A DNA stretch of 64,000 nucleotides from Eriocheir sinensis (lineage: Eukaryota > Arthropoda > Malacostraca > Decapoda > Varunidae), in the NCBI RefSeq assembly GCF_024679095.1, contig NC_066520.1, forward strand, positions 7,019,351 through 7,083,350. The letters are read 5' to 3'. The notes under the pieces were generated by a model, which was not told where the DNA came from, made no database searches, and saw only the letters and a list, made by a program, of their open reading frames with translations. Positions 42,648-53,600 of the stretch are shown here, piece by piece (position 1 is the stretch's first letter; every line of letters begins with the position of its first letter). The translations under genes were made by a program, and so were the position numbers.

Positions 42648-43717
42648 CTGGTCGATCTCTTGGCACAACCCCACCATGGTCCCTTGTTTTCTTTTCTTTG
42701 GGCTGAAGGAGACATTGGCCACGACGACAGGCACTTCTGCTGCAGTAGGGTCTGCCAAAATACTGCCTACAATCACCCCGTTTTCTACCGGACATCGACT
42801 TCCACTCTCTACCACACACAGACTAGCCGGGGGGGCACCCGTAATTTGACAGGGTAACAGCATCTCTGATCTCGGAGGAATAATGGTGGTGCGCTTGACC
42901 GTCACTGGCAGGTCTTCCTTGTTCACAGTCGTCAGTGGCACCCTCCTTCCTCCTACAGTCAGCTGCTTAGCGCGGAAGTCCAGCTCGCACCTGTGGGAGA
43001 CAAGATAATCCATACCTAGGATGCAGGGGTCGTCCATGTCAGCCACGTACACAGAGAGGGACTCTTCCATTCCTCCGAGCTCAAACTTCACGTCCACTGG
43101 GCCTCTGAGCTCTGCATAGTGTCCAGCGACTCCGCACAGTCGATGCAACGTCTTAGGAAGCCGACGATGACTCACCACGTCAGGCCGCACAAATGTGCGT
43201 TCCGAGCCTGTGTCGACGACCACAGGCCACAACACTCCGTCAACCTTGCCCTCTACTTGGCAGCTTGTCATGGTGGTTCTCCTGCACACTGATATTTTCG
43301 GGGCATGTACAGGACAGACTGGTCGCTGCCCTCGTGAACCAGTCCTTCTTAGTTTCCCGAGTGGTGGTCCCTCGTTGGGGGCACATTTTTCCCGACACTC
43401 ATTCTTCCAGTGCCCCTTTTCTCCACAGGACCAGCACCTGGGTCCTTCTCTGGGCTTCTTCTTAGCGCCACCTTCATATTCCTTCTTCCTCTTATAGCAT
43501 TCATTCTCCTTGTGCCAAACCTTCTCGCAGTACCAGCACGTTCCTTGGAACCTGTCTGTATCGCTGACAGCGCCCTATCGTGCCCTAAAGCCAGAGGTCG
43601 AGTCGTCCTTGAAGCTTGACAAGTTAGACCTAACAAAGGACTCAAACTCCATGGCACGTGCCAGAGCTTCCTGCATTGATGTTGGCTTAGCTTGATTCAC
43701 TTGTATCTTCAGATCTT
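42648..43717 (-). pseudogene. gag-pol: Ty3/Gypsy gag C-terminus and protease (element 1)
   Basis: On the minus strand, the gag end near 43,690-43,620 (ARAMEFESFVRSNL) is followed by two CCHC zinc knuckles, CWYCEKVWHKENEC (about 43,540-43,500) and CWSCGEKGHWKNEC (about 43,440-43,395), which bind genomic RNA. Then comes a retropepsin with the active site VVDTGSERTFV near 43,215 and the flap/second-half motif CILGMDYLVSHRCELDF. The linker to RT (IIPPRSEMLLPC...) continues to EIDQ, where insertion B interrupts. Its other half is at 23,709. At least one frameshift lies in gag. Sequence homology stops at about 43,717, so most of gag and the 5' LTR are lost. Confidence 0.85.
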
Positions 43718-44686
43718 AGTGTTCACAAGTGGGAGGATTTATTTTTCAATAATCAGAGTCTTCCAGCAAGAATTTATATGAACAATATTCATTGAAACGT
43801 AATGTTTATTGATTTATTAATTTTTTTTCTGTAATTTTACTCAATTTACTGTTTACACTGTGAACTCCATGTATTTAGTTTTTGAGCCGCAATTCCCTTT
43901 TACATACCTGATCCTAACCAATGAACTTTTTTTTTTATCTTTTGATACTATGTGTAACCAAATTGATATGTACTTGTACTCTTTTATTTTCAGTTTAATT
44001 TGCAAGTCATTTGGTAACTCCTTTATTTTCTCTGCATACAATATTTGATGATGCATAGGAATCGTAGGATACGCTAAGATTAGAATAAAGTAAAAACTCT
44101 AATCCAGTAATATATTCCCTATCAAGCTGTCGGTTTCAACAATGCTAGATCATTGATTGTCAGCCTGTATGTCCGGAATACTGAAGAGCATGTCTGGTTT
44201 CTAACATGCTTAATTTGGTACTTGTTTTACATTCACTTATCTTCTATTTATTTAGTGTGTATTCCCTTTTGGTAATGATCATCAACAGGTGAAAAGATTA
44301 ATAATACGCTAAGCACATAAGAGAGTGAGTTCTGCCCACCTTAGTTATACATGATGACATGTCACTAATACCCTTCCATACAGTAACTAATTGGTTTCCT
44401 CCAGTACGTTTCGATAAGTTTTCTCTGAAGGCCCGGTTCAGGCACATGGTTATCCCGCGTCCTTTCTCAAGGTTTAAAGTGTTCTGGCAATACAGAAATA
44501 CATAAATATTTTATTCCTCATTGGTCTCTGGTTATAAAAATTAACATTACTGGTCATATTAATTGATAAAAAAAAATATGGTTCTCTAATTTTCCTCCAT
44601 ATTTGTGAGTTCATGTCTTCATGCGTTGACCACATTAAGAAAAGGCTCCATGGTTTCCTGGTGTTTGGATTCCATTACATACTACT
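43718..44686. other. No recognisable gene
   Basis: AT-rich with only short frames. The last 35 bp (TGGTTTCCTGGTGTTTGGAT...) resemble sequence just beyond the far side of the next LINE (46,405-46,440). This could be a long diverged duplication around that insertion. Confidence 0.45.
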
Positions 44687-46362
44687 TTTTTTTTTTTTTT
44701 TTTAACAACAAAGGAGGCAACTCAAGGGCACACAAAAAAGAAAACAATAATAATAAAAAAAAGCCCGCTACTCGCTGCTCCTAAATAAGAAACAAAAGAG
44801 GTGGCCGAAAGCAAGATCATTTACGGGAGGAGAGATGTCCTGATACCCTCCTCTTGAAAGAGTTCAAGTCGTAGGCAGGAGGAAATACAGATGAAGGAAG
44901 ATTGTTCCAGAGTTTACCAGTGTGAGGGATGAAAGAGTGAAGATGCTGGTTAACTCTTGCATAAGGGGTTTGGACAGAATAGGGATGAGCATGAGTAGAA
45001 AGTCGAGTGCAGCGGGACCGCGGGAGGGGGGGGAGGCATGCAGTTAGCAAGTTCAGAAGAGCAGTCAGCGTGGAAATATCGATAGAAGATAGAAAAAGAG
45101 GCAACATTGCGGCGGAATTTAAGAGGTAGAAGACTATCAGTATGAGGAGGAGAGCTGATGAGACGAAGAGCCTTAGCCTCCACTCTGTCCAGAAGAGCTG
45201 TGTGAGTGGAGCCCCCCAACACATGAGATGCATACTCCATACGAGGGCGGACAAGGCCCCTGTATATGGACAGCAACTGTGCAGGGGAGAAGAACTGGCG
45301 GAGACGGTACAGAACGCCCAGCCTCGAGGAAGCTGATTTAGTAAGAGATGAGATATGAAGTTTCCAGTTGAGATTTTGAGATAAGGATAGACCGAGGATG
45401 TTTAGTGATGAGGAAGGCGATAGCTGGGTGTTGTCAAAGAATAGGGGATAGTTGTTTGGAAGATTGTGTCGAGTGGATAGGTGGAGAAACTGTGTTTTTG
45501 AGGCGTTGAAGGACACCAGGTTCCTCTTGCCCCAATCGGAAATAATAGTAAGGTCTGAGGCTAAGCGTCCTGCAACCTCCAGCCTTGAGTCGTTAAGTTC
45601 CTGTAGGGTGGGTCTTCTATTAAAAGAAGTTGCGTAATGCAGAGTGGAATCATCGGCGTAGGAATGGATAGGACAGTTCGTTTTGGAAAGAAGATCATCA
45701 ATGAACAACAGAAAAAGAGTGGGAGATAGGACAGAACCCTGTGGGACACCACTGTTAATAGATTTAGGGGAAGAACAGTGGCCGTCTACCACGGCAGAAA
45801 TAGAACGGTCAGAAAGGAAACTGGAGATAAAGGTACAGAGAGAAGGATAGAAACCGTAGGAGGGTAGTTTGAAAAGCAAAGATTTGTGCCAGACCCTATC
45901 AAAAGCTTTTGATATGTCCAGCGCAATAGCAAAGGTTTCACCGAAACGGCTAAGAGAGGATGACCAAGAGTCAGTTAAGAAGGCTAGGAGATCACCAGTA
46001 GAACGCCCCTTGCGGAACCCATACTGGCGATCAGATAGAAGGTCAGAAGTGGAAAGGTGCTTTTGAATCTTCCGGTTAAGGATTGATTCAAAAGCTTTAG
46101 ATAGACAAGAAAGTAAAGCTATAGGACGGTAGTTTGAGGGATTGGAGCGGTCACCCTTCTTAGGCACAAGCTGCATGAAGGCATACTTCCAGCAAGAAGG
46201 AAAGGTAGATGTTGACAGACAGAGGCGAAAGAGTTTGACCAGGCAGGGTGACAGCAGGGAGGCATAGTTTTTAAGGACAATAGGAGGCACTCCATCAGGT
46301 CCATAAGCCTTCTGAGGATTGAGGCCAGAGAGGACATAGAAAACATCATTTTGAAGAATCTA
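44687..46362 (-). mobile_element. Non-LTR retrotransposon LINE-A, copy 2
   Basis: Poly(T) at 44,686-44,702 marks the minus-strand tail. The body is nearly identical to copy 1 at 9,996 but is 5'-truncated further, at 46,362. The RT frame 44,950-46,290 (446 codons) keeps the catalytic YADDSTLHYA and SGVPQGSVLSP motifs. Near 45,010 a 1-nt gain in a G run (GGGAGGGGGGGGAGG) shifts the frame, and the C-terminus with LWNNLPSSVF continues in the frame 44,817-45,254. High similarity between the two copies suggests both moved recently from the same master. Confidence 0.9.
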
Positions 46363-47749
46363 ATAGGATCTTGGAGATCCACTTATATTGTTGACCTAAT
46401 CCTGTGGTTTACTGTGGTTTGGTTCCATTCCACACTACTCTCTAATAGGACCCACTTTAATCCCTTGGTATTGTTGACCTTGTCCTTAATGTATTAGGTT
46501 AAATATTAGAATATATTTGTTCGGTAAGCTCATTTTTATTTCAGGGGAAAGTATATCTATTTTTTTTTGTCGTTTTTGTTGGTGTTGTTGACAACTTGAC
46601 TTACTCCTTTGTGATTGTATGTCTTCCTTTACGAGCAATACCTAGTTTTTTTTTTCCGCGATGCATAGTGTGGGTGGGATCGAACATTTGGATAGAAAAA
46701 AAATGTGATGAGTATCTTTTTTTTTTATAATTTTGATGGGTATTTTTTCACACTTCATTGTCTTCGCATGAGTATCTTTTTTTTTTTTATAATTTTGATG
46801 GTTTTTTTTTCACACTTCATTGTCTTCGCATGCTCAAGGATATGAGTATGGGAAGGTTTAATCCCAGCAAAATCATTTTTCTATACTCCCCACAAAAAGT
46901 GCATGCTCTGCTTCCTAATGTACTTAAGATTCATTTTGAGAATTGTGTGTCATGTTATGAGAGTTTTTTTTTGTTTTGAGTGTCTAGGAAAAAATATAGT
47001 TAAAGTTGTAGATTAAATTACCTATTTTTTTCTGAAAGCTCAAAGTATAACTATTTTTTCTTTCTTATTATATCCTCCCGTAAGCAAATGAATGTGTGGA
47101 ATTAGTGAAGGTAACAGTGTTACAATGCTTATATGGAATTCAAGATTTTACCGTCATCAAATCATTTCCACAATGTCTGGAAAGAACAAGTGCCTTAACT
47201 AGTGAACTATATGTCTGCTTTTTGTTTTTTTCAAATAAAAAAAAATCACCCTCTCAATAATTAGCACTTTGACATGTTCTAAATAAATGTGTTATATTGG
47301 ATTGCATATACTAATTCCGCCCCACCCACCCCCCCAAAAAAAAGAGAAAGGAGAAAAGTATGAATAAAATATAATAAGTTAAGAATGTCTTGTCTTATCT
47401 TTGCTCATTTGCTGACTAAGAACAAGTTAGATTTTTACGATCATCTCATCTTCAAGTGTAACTACATTGATTTTCAGCGTCGTTTATATGCATTAACGAA
47501 AAGTAAAATTTATGGTTATATGACTGTGAGCAGTTAACGAAGATATGATGTATGACACAGGTAATAGAAGGAACTGTTCCAAGAAACGTAGCAGAAAGGT
47601 AGTGGTATGCTTAGTAGGAAGAATGTGGCAATATTCACGCTAAAGGTAACAGTAACGTAGCAAAAACACACACACAAAAAAAAAAACGCAATGACCTACT
47701 TGACCTACTCCTTTGTGATTGTATTTCTTCCTTTACGAGATAAAAAAGC
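46363..47749. other. No gene; SINE fragments and a 75-bp tandem duplication
   Basis: 46,705-46,835 holds two direct copies of AGTATCTTTTTTTTT...CACACTTCATTGTCTTCGCA. Together with the next 50 bp (CTCAAGGATATGAGTATGGG) this matches the body of the SINE at 47,750, so it is a headless SINE copy. TACTCCTTTGTGATTGTAT at about 46,602 recurs at 47,705. The rest is AT-rich without frames. Confidence 0.55.
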
Positions 47750-47907
47750 AAATTTTTTTTTTACACTTCATTGTCTTCGCATGCTCAAAGATATGAGTAT
47801 GGGAAGGTTTAATCCCAGCAAAATTTCTCCACTCCGCCCGGGAATCGAACCCGGTCTCTCTCGGTTATGAGACGAATGTGCTAACCACTGCACCACGAAG
47901 CCACCCA
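47750..47907 (-). mobile_element. tRNA-derived SINE (Met-like head)
   Basis: The minus-strand head (47,905-47,827) has A box GTGCAGTGGTTAGCAC, an anticodon-like loop CTCATAA as in elongator tRNA-Met, and B box GGGTTCGATTCCC. The acceptor stem does not pair well, so it is not a functional tRNA. The body (47,826-47,750) ends in a short A-run and is repeated without a head at 46.8 kb. Confidence 0.75.
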
Positions 47908-47973
47908 ATTATCAGAAAGGTTGTGGGAATATGTACATTAAAGGTACCAATACATAGCATTGGCGTAATCATG

Positions 47974-48188
47974 CAATGCTGTCCAAACTTTTTCGCCTAT
48001 TGTACCCTTTATTACCTTCTCCTACTGTTACGTACCCCCCATGGCTGATGAAACTCAATTATATTATGTTATATTTATATTATATTATATTATATTATAT
48101 TATATTTAGGTACACGTATATTACGCGTCCTTCATAAAGGTGCCCGTCCCTCCCTCTCTCTTTTCCTTCATAGAACATGGGAAGTTTC

Positions 48189-48235
<47 letters not shown>

Positions 48236-48312
48236 CATCGTCTTTCCACGTACCCCTTTGATCAATACTGCGTACCCCCAGGGGTACGCGAACCCCAGTT
48301 TGGACAACACTG
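47974..48312. mobile_element. hAT-like MITE
   Basis: The ends CAATGCTGTCCAAACTTTTT and, read inward, CAGTGTTGTCCAAACTGGGG resemble the CAGTG...CCAAACT ends of Charlie-like hAT elements. GTACCCC motifs recur inside both arms. No convincing 8-bp duplication remains. A GT microsatellite at 48,193-48,234 lies inside. Confidence 0.6.
48193..48234. repeat. (GT)n microsatellite
   Basis: About 20 GT units. Confidence 0.95.
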
Positions 48313-48418
48313 GGCCGCCGCCGCCACTAATGGGATGTAGTAAAAGGATTCTTAAAAGGTGATGGGGACGTGGTAACTAGGTAGTAGAAACGTACATATG
48401 ATCCACAGAACGTTGCAA

Positions 48419-48420
<2 letters not shown>

Positions 48421-48487
<67 letters not shown>
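48421..48487. repeat. (ATT)n microsatellite
   Basis: About 22 ATT units. Confidence 0.95.
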
Positions 48488-49422
48488 CATGTATGCCCTA
48501 TGTGTGTACTATAACTTGTCTGAATTATCCCTCTCATCCAGAATTAAGATGTATTTTTTGAGTGTAATTCAAAATTTATTGTGTTCATGTAATGGTTTAA
48601 CTATTCAGACTGGATTAAGTTTGGATTTAAGACAAACGAAAAATAATCGACCTGCTAATATAAGATTTTGGCATGTTAGTTTCTCACTAGATATCAATAT
48701 AAATCATAAAATCCCATTCATTTTAACTATTCCTTTTATAAAGACTATCGCGGTGGTAGTTTAATTATTTATCTTGACGCCCGGAAAAACGCGGGAAAGG
48801 GGGGAGGGGGTGGAGATGTATCCCGCCGAATACCATTACACAGCTTTCACAGAGTTTTTCTGCATTGTTAGCTCGTGGTGAAGAACACTCATGGACGGAA
48901 GGAGAGATGTGAAACGTCTCCCACAATGTTTAAACAATGAGTCGTCTCCACGGCGGTCACTGTCGACACACGACCGACACGATCCACTAAACGACTATCG
49001 TCTCCCACACTGTTTACACAAAGCATTGCTTCTCATTCTCACGAGAAATATACCATCATCCCGCAACAGAGACGAGTCAACACCGTGACGTTAACCATTC
49101 CCCACCAGGGCTCAGCTTTGTTCGCCTAACGCGGGAGAGTGGGAGATACCTATCACATCTGCTAGAGGAGGGTGGGGTGGGGGTGGGGGTGGGGGGGGTG
49201 AAGGGCGGAAGCAGGTGTGTAGCGAATTTTACGTAACGACTTTCCCATCATCGCCATCTTCCATAGTATATTTCCAACTGTGTTAGTGATTGCACGTGCT
49301 CCCATAAGCCAAGTCCCCTTCATTCATATAATTTCTCTTTCTTCCTTTCTCTTTGTCCTTTTTCATCTTCGTCTTCTCTCTTCTTTTTTTCTTTCTTTAT
49401 TTTTACATCTTACATATTGTAA
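48488..49422. other. No recognisable gene
   Basis: A 91-codon frame at 48,489-48,764 has no familiar motif. A G-rich run lies at 49,165-49,205 and a pyrimidine-rich run at 49,325-49,400 just before the LINE. Confidence 0.45.
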
Positions 49423-50818
49423 ATGGGTACATATATGTCGATGAGCGGGCAACGACCCGCCGCTGAGGGCATAATTAGAGACAAAATTGTGAATTACCTT
49501 GAAAGCCACTCATTGATTGGGGACTCACAACATGGCTTCCGAAACAAAAGATCCTGCCTATCAAACCTATTAACCTTTTATAACGACCTCTTCACTGTTT
49601 ATGACGTAACCAAATCACTGGACGTAGTCTATCTTGATTTCCAGAAAGCGTTTGATAAAGTCCCGCATCATAAATTACTTTACAAATTAAAGCAAATAGG
49701 TATTGACGGTCAAGTAAACCAATGGATCGCGAATTGGTTGAGCAACAGACAACAAAGAGTAGCGATTGACGGATTTTACTCAGAGTGGGCGCCTGTCACT
49801 AGTGGCGTCCCTCAGGGCTCGGTCCTTGGCCCAGTGCTCTTCATTATTTACATCAACGACGTGGATGTTGGACTCAATAACCGCATTAGTAAATTTGCAG
49901 ACGACACAAAGATTGGCAACTCGGTTCTCACTGACGAAGACAGGCAAAGCCTCCAAGAGGATTTGCACAAAATTTCAGCTTGGTCGGATAGATGGGAGAT
50001 GCCCTTTAACGTAGACAAGTGCCAGGTCCTTCAAGTTGGAACGAGGAATAAGAAGTTCGAATACGAAATGCGCGGCGTTAAACTCAAAAGCGTTCAATGC
50101 GTCAAAGACTTGGGGGTCAAAATCGCGTCAAACCTCAAATTCTCACAGCAATGCATCGATGCAGCAAATAAAGCGAACAGAATGTTGGGCTTCATTAAAA
50201 GAAACTTTGTATTCAAGAATAAAGATGTAATACTCGCTCTACAACAGTTTAGTCAGACCCCACTTGGAATATGCGGTACAGTTTGGTCTCCCCACCATGC
50301 AAAGGATATTGCTAAATTAGAAGGTGTTCAGCGTCGGGCAACGAAAATGATCCCTTCCTTGCGCAACAAATCCTACGAAGAAAGGCTTTCTACCCTTAAC
50401 ATGTTCTCTCTTGAGAAACGTCGCCTCCGAGGAAAACTGATCGAATGTTTTAAAATACTTAATGGTTTCACGAATGTAGACAGATCAACATTGTTTATGA
50501 TCGATGACACTTTGCGCACGAGGAACAATGGCGTAAAACTCAGATGTAGACAAGTAAATTCAGACTGCACCAAATTTTTCTTCACCAACGTTGTAGTGCG
50601 AGAATGGAATAAGCTTCCACCGTCAGTGGTCCAGTGTAACACGATTGACTCCTTCAAAAATAAGCTCGACCGTCACTTCCTTCAACTTAATATCAACTAG
50701 AGTAGAAATGCAACGTTTTGGAGTCTTCTGATTAATGTAAAATCACTTAGGTTTAAGGACAGACCACCAAGTCTGGACCATGGGGTCTGTGTGGTCTGAT
50801 TTTCTATGTAAATCTATG

Positions 50819-50822
<4 letters not shown>
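49423..50822 (+). CDS. CR1-like LINE reverse transcriptase, 5'-truncated
   Basis: A 425-codon uninterrupted frame; true RT homology starts near residue 16 (IIRDKIVNYLESHSLIGD), so the ATG is fortuitous. Motifs: QHGFRNKRSCLSNLL near 37, VYLDFQKAFDKVPHHKLL (first catalytic Asp) near 68, TSGVPQGSVLGPVLFIIYIN near 121, FADDTKIGNS (catalytic pair) near 158, a thumb with KDLGVKIASNLKFS near 228, and the C-terminal region with VVREWNKLPPSVVQ near 393. The fingers motifs and the endonuclease are missing. A 17-residue stretch (LQQFSQTPLGICGTVWS, about 272-288) is in a shifted frame between two small deletions that restore phase. The element ends with an AUGUAAAUCU-type direct repeat (TCTATGTAAATCTATGTAAA) near 50,800, a CR1-like 3' tail, followed by (CT)n. 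Confidence 0.85.

Positions 50823-50889
<67 letters not shown>
50821..50889. repeat. (CT)n microsatellite
   Basis: About 33 CT units between two LINEs in opposite orientation. Confidence 0.95.
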
Positions 50890-50893
<4 letters not shown>

Positions 50894-52353
50894 ATTTTTT
50901 TTTATTTACACAGACACTTGGTTACATCAGGGCCTAGTACCTATAACATTACATTATATGGCGGCACTAGTTTGTAGGCTAAAGGGAACATAGTTGGTAT
51001 CCCCTATCTGAAAGCCTAACCTGTTCACAAATTGTTCAGCCACTGGTTCACAAACAGTTTATATTGTTGCCGGTGTGTGAACTGCTGAGGCAGCTGACCG
51101 GACGCAAGGAGACAGTTCCATATATGCACGTAAGCGTTTATAAACTGCCTCTGGTAGTGAGTCGTCCGGCATCGCTGCACCACCAGAGCCGTGGGTGCCG
51201 CCTCCGCTGACCGGGTGTTGGCTGTCACCTCCCGCTCCGGCTGGCGCAGCGTCCTCAGGTGCTCCACTCCCTCCTGCTGTATTTTGTACAGAGTGGTGAG
51301 GCCGGCCACGTCTCGCCGGTGTTGGAGGGTCTGCAGGGTCGGTAGGTGCTCCGGTTGTCGATCCGTGATGATCCTCCACGCCCTCTCCTGGATCTTGTCG
51401 AGGAGCGCGAGATGGGTACTGGCAGCTCCCCCCCACGTTAGGCACGAATACTCAAGGGAGGATCGGATTTGTGCCTTGTATAAGACCTCGCGCCCTCGAC
51501 TGTCCATCAGCCAGGAGATTCTGCGTAGGGACGTCAGCTTCCGTGAGGCTGCCCTTGCCAGCTGCTGGATGTGCGTGCGGAAGGTCAGCCTGGAGTCATA
51601 TGTGAGGCCCAGCACCTCCACTTCCTCACGTGGCGTCAGCTTGAGTCCCTCAAATTCAAGCTGGAGATCCACAGGTGTCCTGGCCACTACCAGCAGCTGA
51701 GTTTTTGCTGGGGCAAACTTAACTTGCCACTTACTCCCCCAATCTGCAATTCGCCGGAGTGTGGCTCTTAGTTGGCGTGCTGCCTGGGCCTCTCCTCCTG
51801 GCTCTATTTTGTGAGTCAAAGTGATGTCATCGGCGAACGCTTTGGCACTAGGAACAAGATGGAGGAGGTCATTTATGTATATGTTCCATAGAAGTGGCCC
51901 GATGACGCTGCCTTGTGGCACGCCGGCGTGGATCCGTTGTGGGGAGGACTTGTGCCCATTCAGGACCACTTGAAGGTGGCGTTCCTCTAAGTAATTTTCC
52001 ATCAGGCACAGAAGCTTTCCCTCCAATCCGGCTGCTCTCATTTTTTCTAATAGGGCGGTGTGCCACACTCGGTCAAATGCGCCCTCAATGTCTAGTGCCA
52101 GAGCAGCAGTGGCTCTTCCTTGGTCCAGCTGTGAACTCCATTCGTTGGATAGTAGTAGGTGGAGATCGGCTGCTGACCGGTTTTTCCTGAAGCCGAACTG
52201 CCTGGCACTCAACAGATAGTGCCTATCCAGGTGTCTAGTGATCCGCTCAGCCACTATTCCCTCCAACACTTTTGCCACTGCTGATAGGAGGGACACCGGC
52301 CTGTAGTTCCTCACGTCCGTTCGGTCGTTCTTCTTGTGCACAGGAACAATATG
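50889..52353 (-). mobile_element. Non-LTR retrotransposon LINE-B in a CT-repeat context
   Basis: The T-rich segment TTTTTATTTTTTTTTATTTA near 50,889 looks like the reversed A-rich tail. The RT frame extends upstream to 52,353, where it meets a (CT)n block. CT repeats lie on both sides (50,821-50,889 and from 52,354), so it either inserted into a CT repeat or was truncated by its expansion. Confidence 0.75.
51025..52341 (-). CDS. LINE-B reverse transcriptase
   Basis: A 438-codon open frame without breaks. The frame is open a few residues further upstream (GHIVPVHKKNDRTD). Motifs: NYRPVSLLSAVAKVLEGIV near residue 12, QFGFRKNRSAADLHLLL near 48, ALALDIEGAFDRVWHTALL (first catalytic Asp) near 80, AGVPQGSVIGPLLWNIYIND near 138 and AFADDITLTHKI (catalytic pair) near 168. 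A thumb with LGLTYDSRLTFRTHIQQLAR near 244 and a C-terminal region with YVHIWNCLLASGQL near 407 follow. It fits the jockey/I group. Endonuclease and early fingers are missing by 5' truncation at the CT/GA repeat. The clean RT frame suggests a fairly young insertion. GC content and codon use are clearly higher in GC than in the family-1 LINEs, suggesting a different lineage. Confidence 0.85.
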   Translation of the reverse strand: MHKKNDRTDVRNYRPVSLLSAVAKVLEGIVAERITRHLDRHYLLSARQFGFRKNRSAADLHLLLSNEWSSQLDQGRATAALALDIEGAFDRVWHTALLEKMRAAGLEGKLLCLMENYLEERHLQVVLNGHKSSPQRIHAGVPQGSVIGPLLWNIYINDLLHLVPSAKAFADDITLTHKIEPGGEAQAARQLRATLRRIADWGSKWQVKFAPAKTQLLVVARTPVDLQLEFEGLKLTPREEVEVLGLTYDSRLTFRTHIQQLARAASRKLTSLRRISWLMDSRGREVLYKAQIRSSLEYSCLTWGGAASTHLALLDKIQERAWRIITDRQPEHLPTLQTLQHRRDVAGLTTLYKIQQEGVEHLRTLRQPEREVTANTRSAEAAPTALVVQRCRTTHYQRQFINAYVHIWNCLLASGQLPQQFTHRQQYKLFVNQWLNNL

Positions 52354-52354
52354 G

Positions 52355-52441
<87 letters not shown>

Positions 52442-52505
52442 CTTCTCTTTCTCCCTCTCCTTTTCTTCTCTTCCTTTCTTTTTCTTCTCTCTCTTCCTCT
52501 CCTTT

Positions 52506-52582
<77 letters not shown>

Positions 52583-52611
52583 CCTCTCCTTTTCTTCTCT
52601 TCCTTTCTTTT

Positions 52612-52679
<68 letters not shown>

Positions 52680-52917
52680 CTCTTCTCTTTCTCCCTCTCC
52701 TTTTCTTCTCTTCCTTTCTTTTTCTCCTCTCTCTTCCTCTCCTTTTCTCTTTTCTCTTTTCTCTTCCTCTCCTTTTCTCCTCTTTTTCTCTCTCTCCCTT
52801 CCTCTTCTCTTTCTCTCTCTCCTTTTATCCTCTCTTTCCCCTTTTCTCTTCTCATTCTTCTTTTCTCTCTTCCTCTCCTTTTCTCCTCTTTTTCTCTCTC
52901 TCCTTTTCTTAACATAA
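52354..52917. repeat. 560-bp polypyrimidine tract with higher-order repeat
   Basis: On the plus strand almost every base is C or T; the rare purines are all near the right end. (CT)n blocks at 52,355-52,436, 52,512-52,577 and 52,615-52,672 alternate with a recurring unit TTTCTCCCTCTCCTTTTCTT + CTCTTCCTTTCTTTTTCTTC. All long reading frames here (Ser/Leu or Arg/Glu runs) are artefacts of the repeat. Confidence 0.95.
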
Positions 52918-53342
52918 CTTTGTTTTTTTGTGTGCTTAACGTATATGCTTAACCTCAAACTCTATGTTTAACATGTGTGCGGTTACTTATACATCATCTT
53001 CCCCAAAATAAAAAGATACAGTTACTATACAAAGGATGATAAGCACCCGTCAAAGGAAGAAAAATCAACCTTCAATCCATCGTCTGTACCCTTACCTCCA
53101 TCTCAAATGAAAAAGAAACGAGTTGTAACCATTTAATTTGCGTGTTTGTATACAATTACTGAGAAGCGTTTTTGTGTGTTTAAATAAAAATTATAAAAAA
53201 GTTTCCGAGTTGTAGACTAAGAAGCGTTTTTGTGTGCTTATATAAAAATTATAAAAATGTATCTGGTTTTGGTTCTGTATCCTCATTGCTTGTTAAGTAT
53301 ACCATGATGTCACTTCCTCCTCACATCAGCACGCACCCTTGA
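52918..53342. other. No gene; short direct duplication
   Basis: AGAAGCGTTTTTGTGTG followed by TATAAAAATTATAAAAA-type sequence occurs twice (about 53,162-53,201 and 53,219-53,258). Otherwise bland. Confidence 0.5.
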
Positions 53343-53354
53343 GACTCGGGGTAC

Positions 53355-53600
53355 GCGGTGGCTGGATTGGTAGCGTCGTGGACCTACATTCACCGCGAGA
53401 TGGATGACGCGGGTTCGAATCCCCACCCTACCGCCTCTGATTTTTCAGTCACCGCCGAGTGACTTAAAACTATCCACATACTGCCACACTTCCCGCGGTA
53501 AACCTCCCTGGACTACCGCCGGAGAGCGCGGTGAACCTGAAGGACATGCCGCCTCTGCCAGGTGATGGGACACCGCCGAGGCGGCCAGCAGGGAAGCGAG
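53355..53600 (+). mobile_element. tRNA-derived SINE, third type
   Basis: The head 53,355-53,434 begins GCGGTGG and ends CTACCGC, pairing over 7 bp (one G-T), like an acceptor stem. The A box is in GGCTGGATTGGTAGCG and the B box in GGGTTCGAATCCCC. The body with CACCGCCGAGTGACTTAAAA follows. The middle does not fold as a canonical anticodon arm, so it is a SINE or tRNA pseudogene rather than a working tRNA. The end is not sharply defined. Confidence 0.7.

Noticed and set aside
43193..43619. Plus-strand frames opposite the Gypsy gag/protease
   Set aside because: They are antisense shadows; the minus strand carries the zinc knuckles and the DTG active site.
47827..47905. Possible functional tRNA-Met
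   Set aside because: A and B boxes and a CTCATAA loop are present, but the acceptor arms do not pair and a SINE body follows.
52247..52958. Several long reading frames (190-226 codons) on both strands
   Set aside because: They consist of Ser/Leu or Arg/Glu runs from the CT/GA repeat and have no non-repetitive core.
53355..53434. Possible functional tRNA with a paired 7-bp acceptor stem
   Set aside because: The central part cannot form a normal anticodon arm, and the sequence continues into a SINE-like body.
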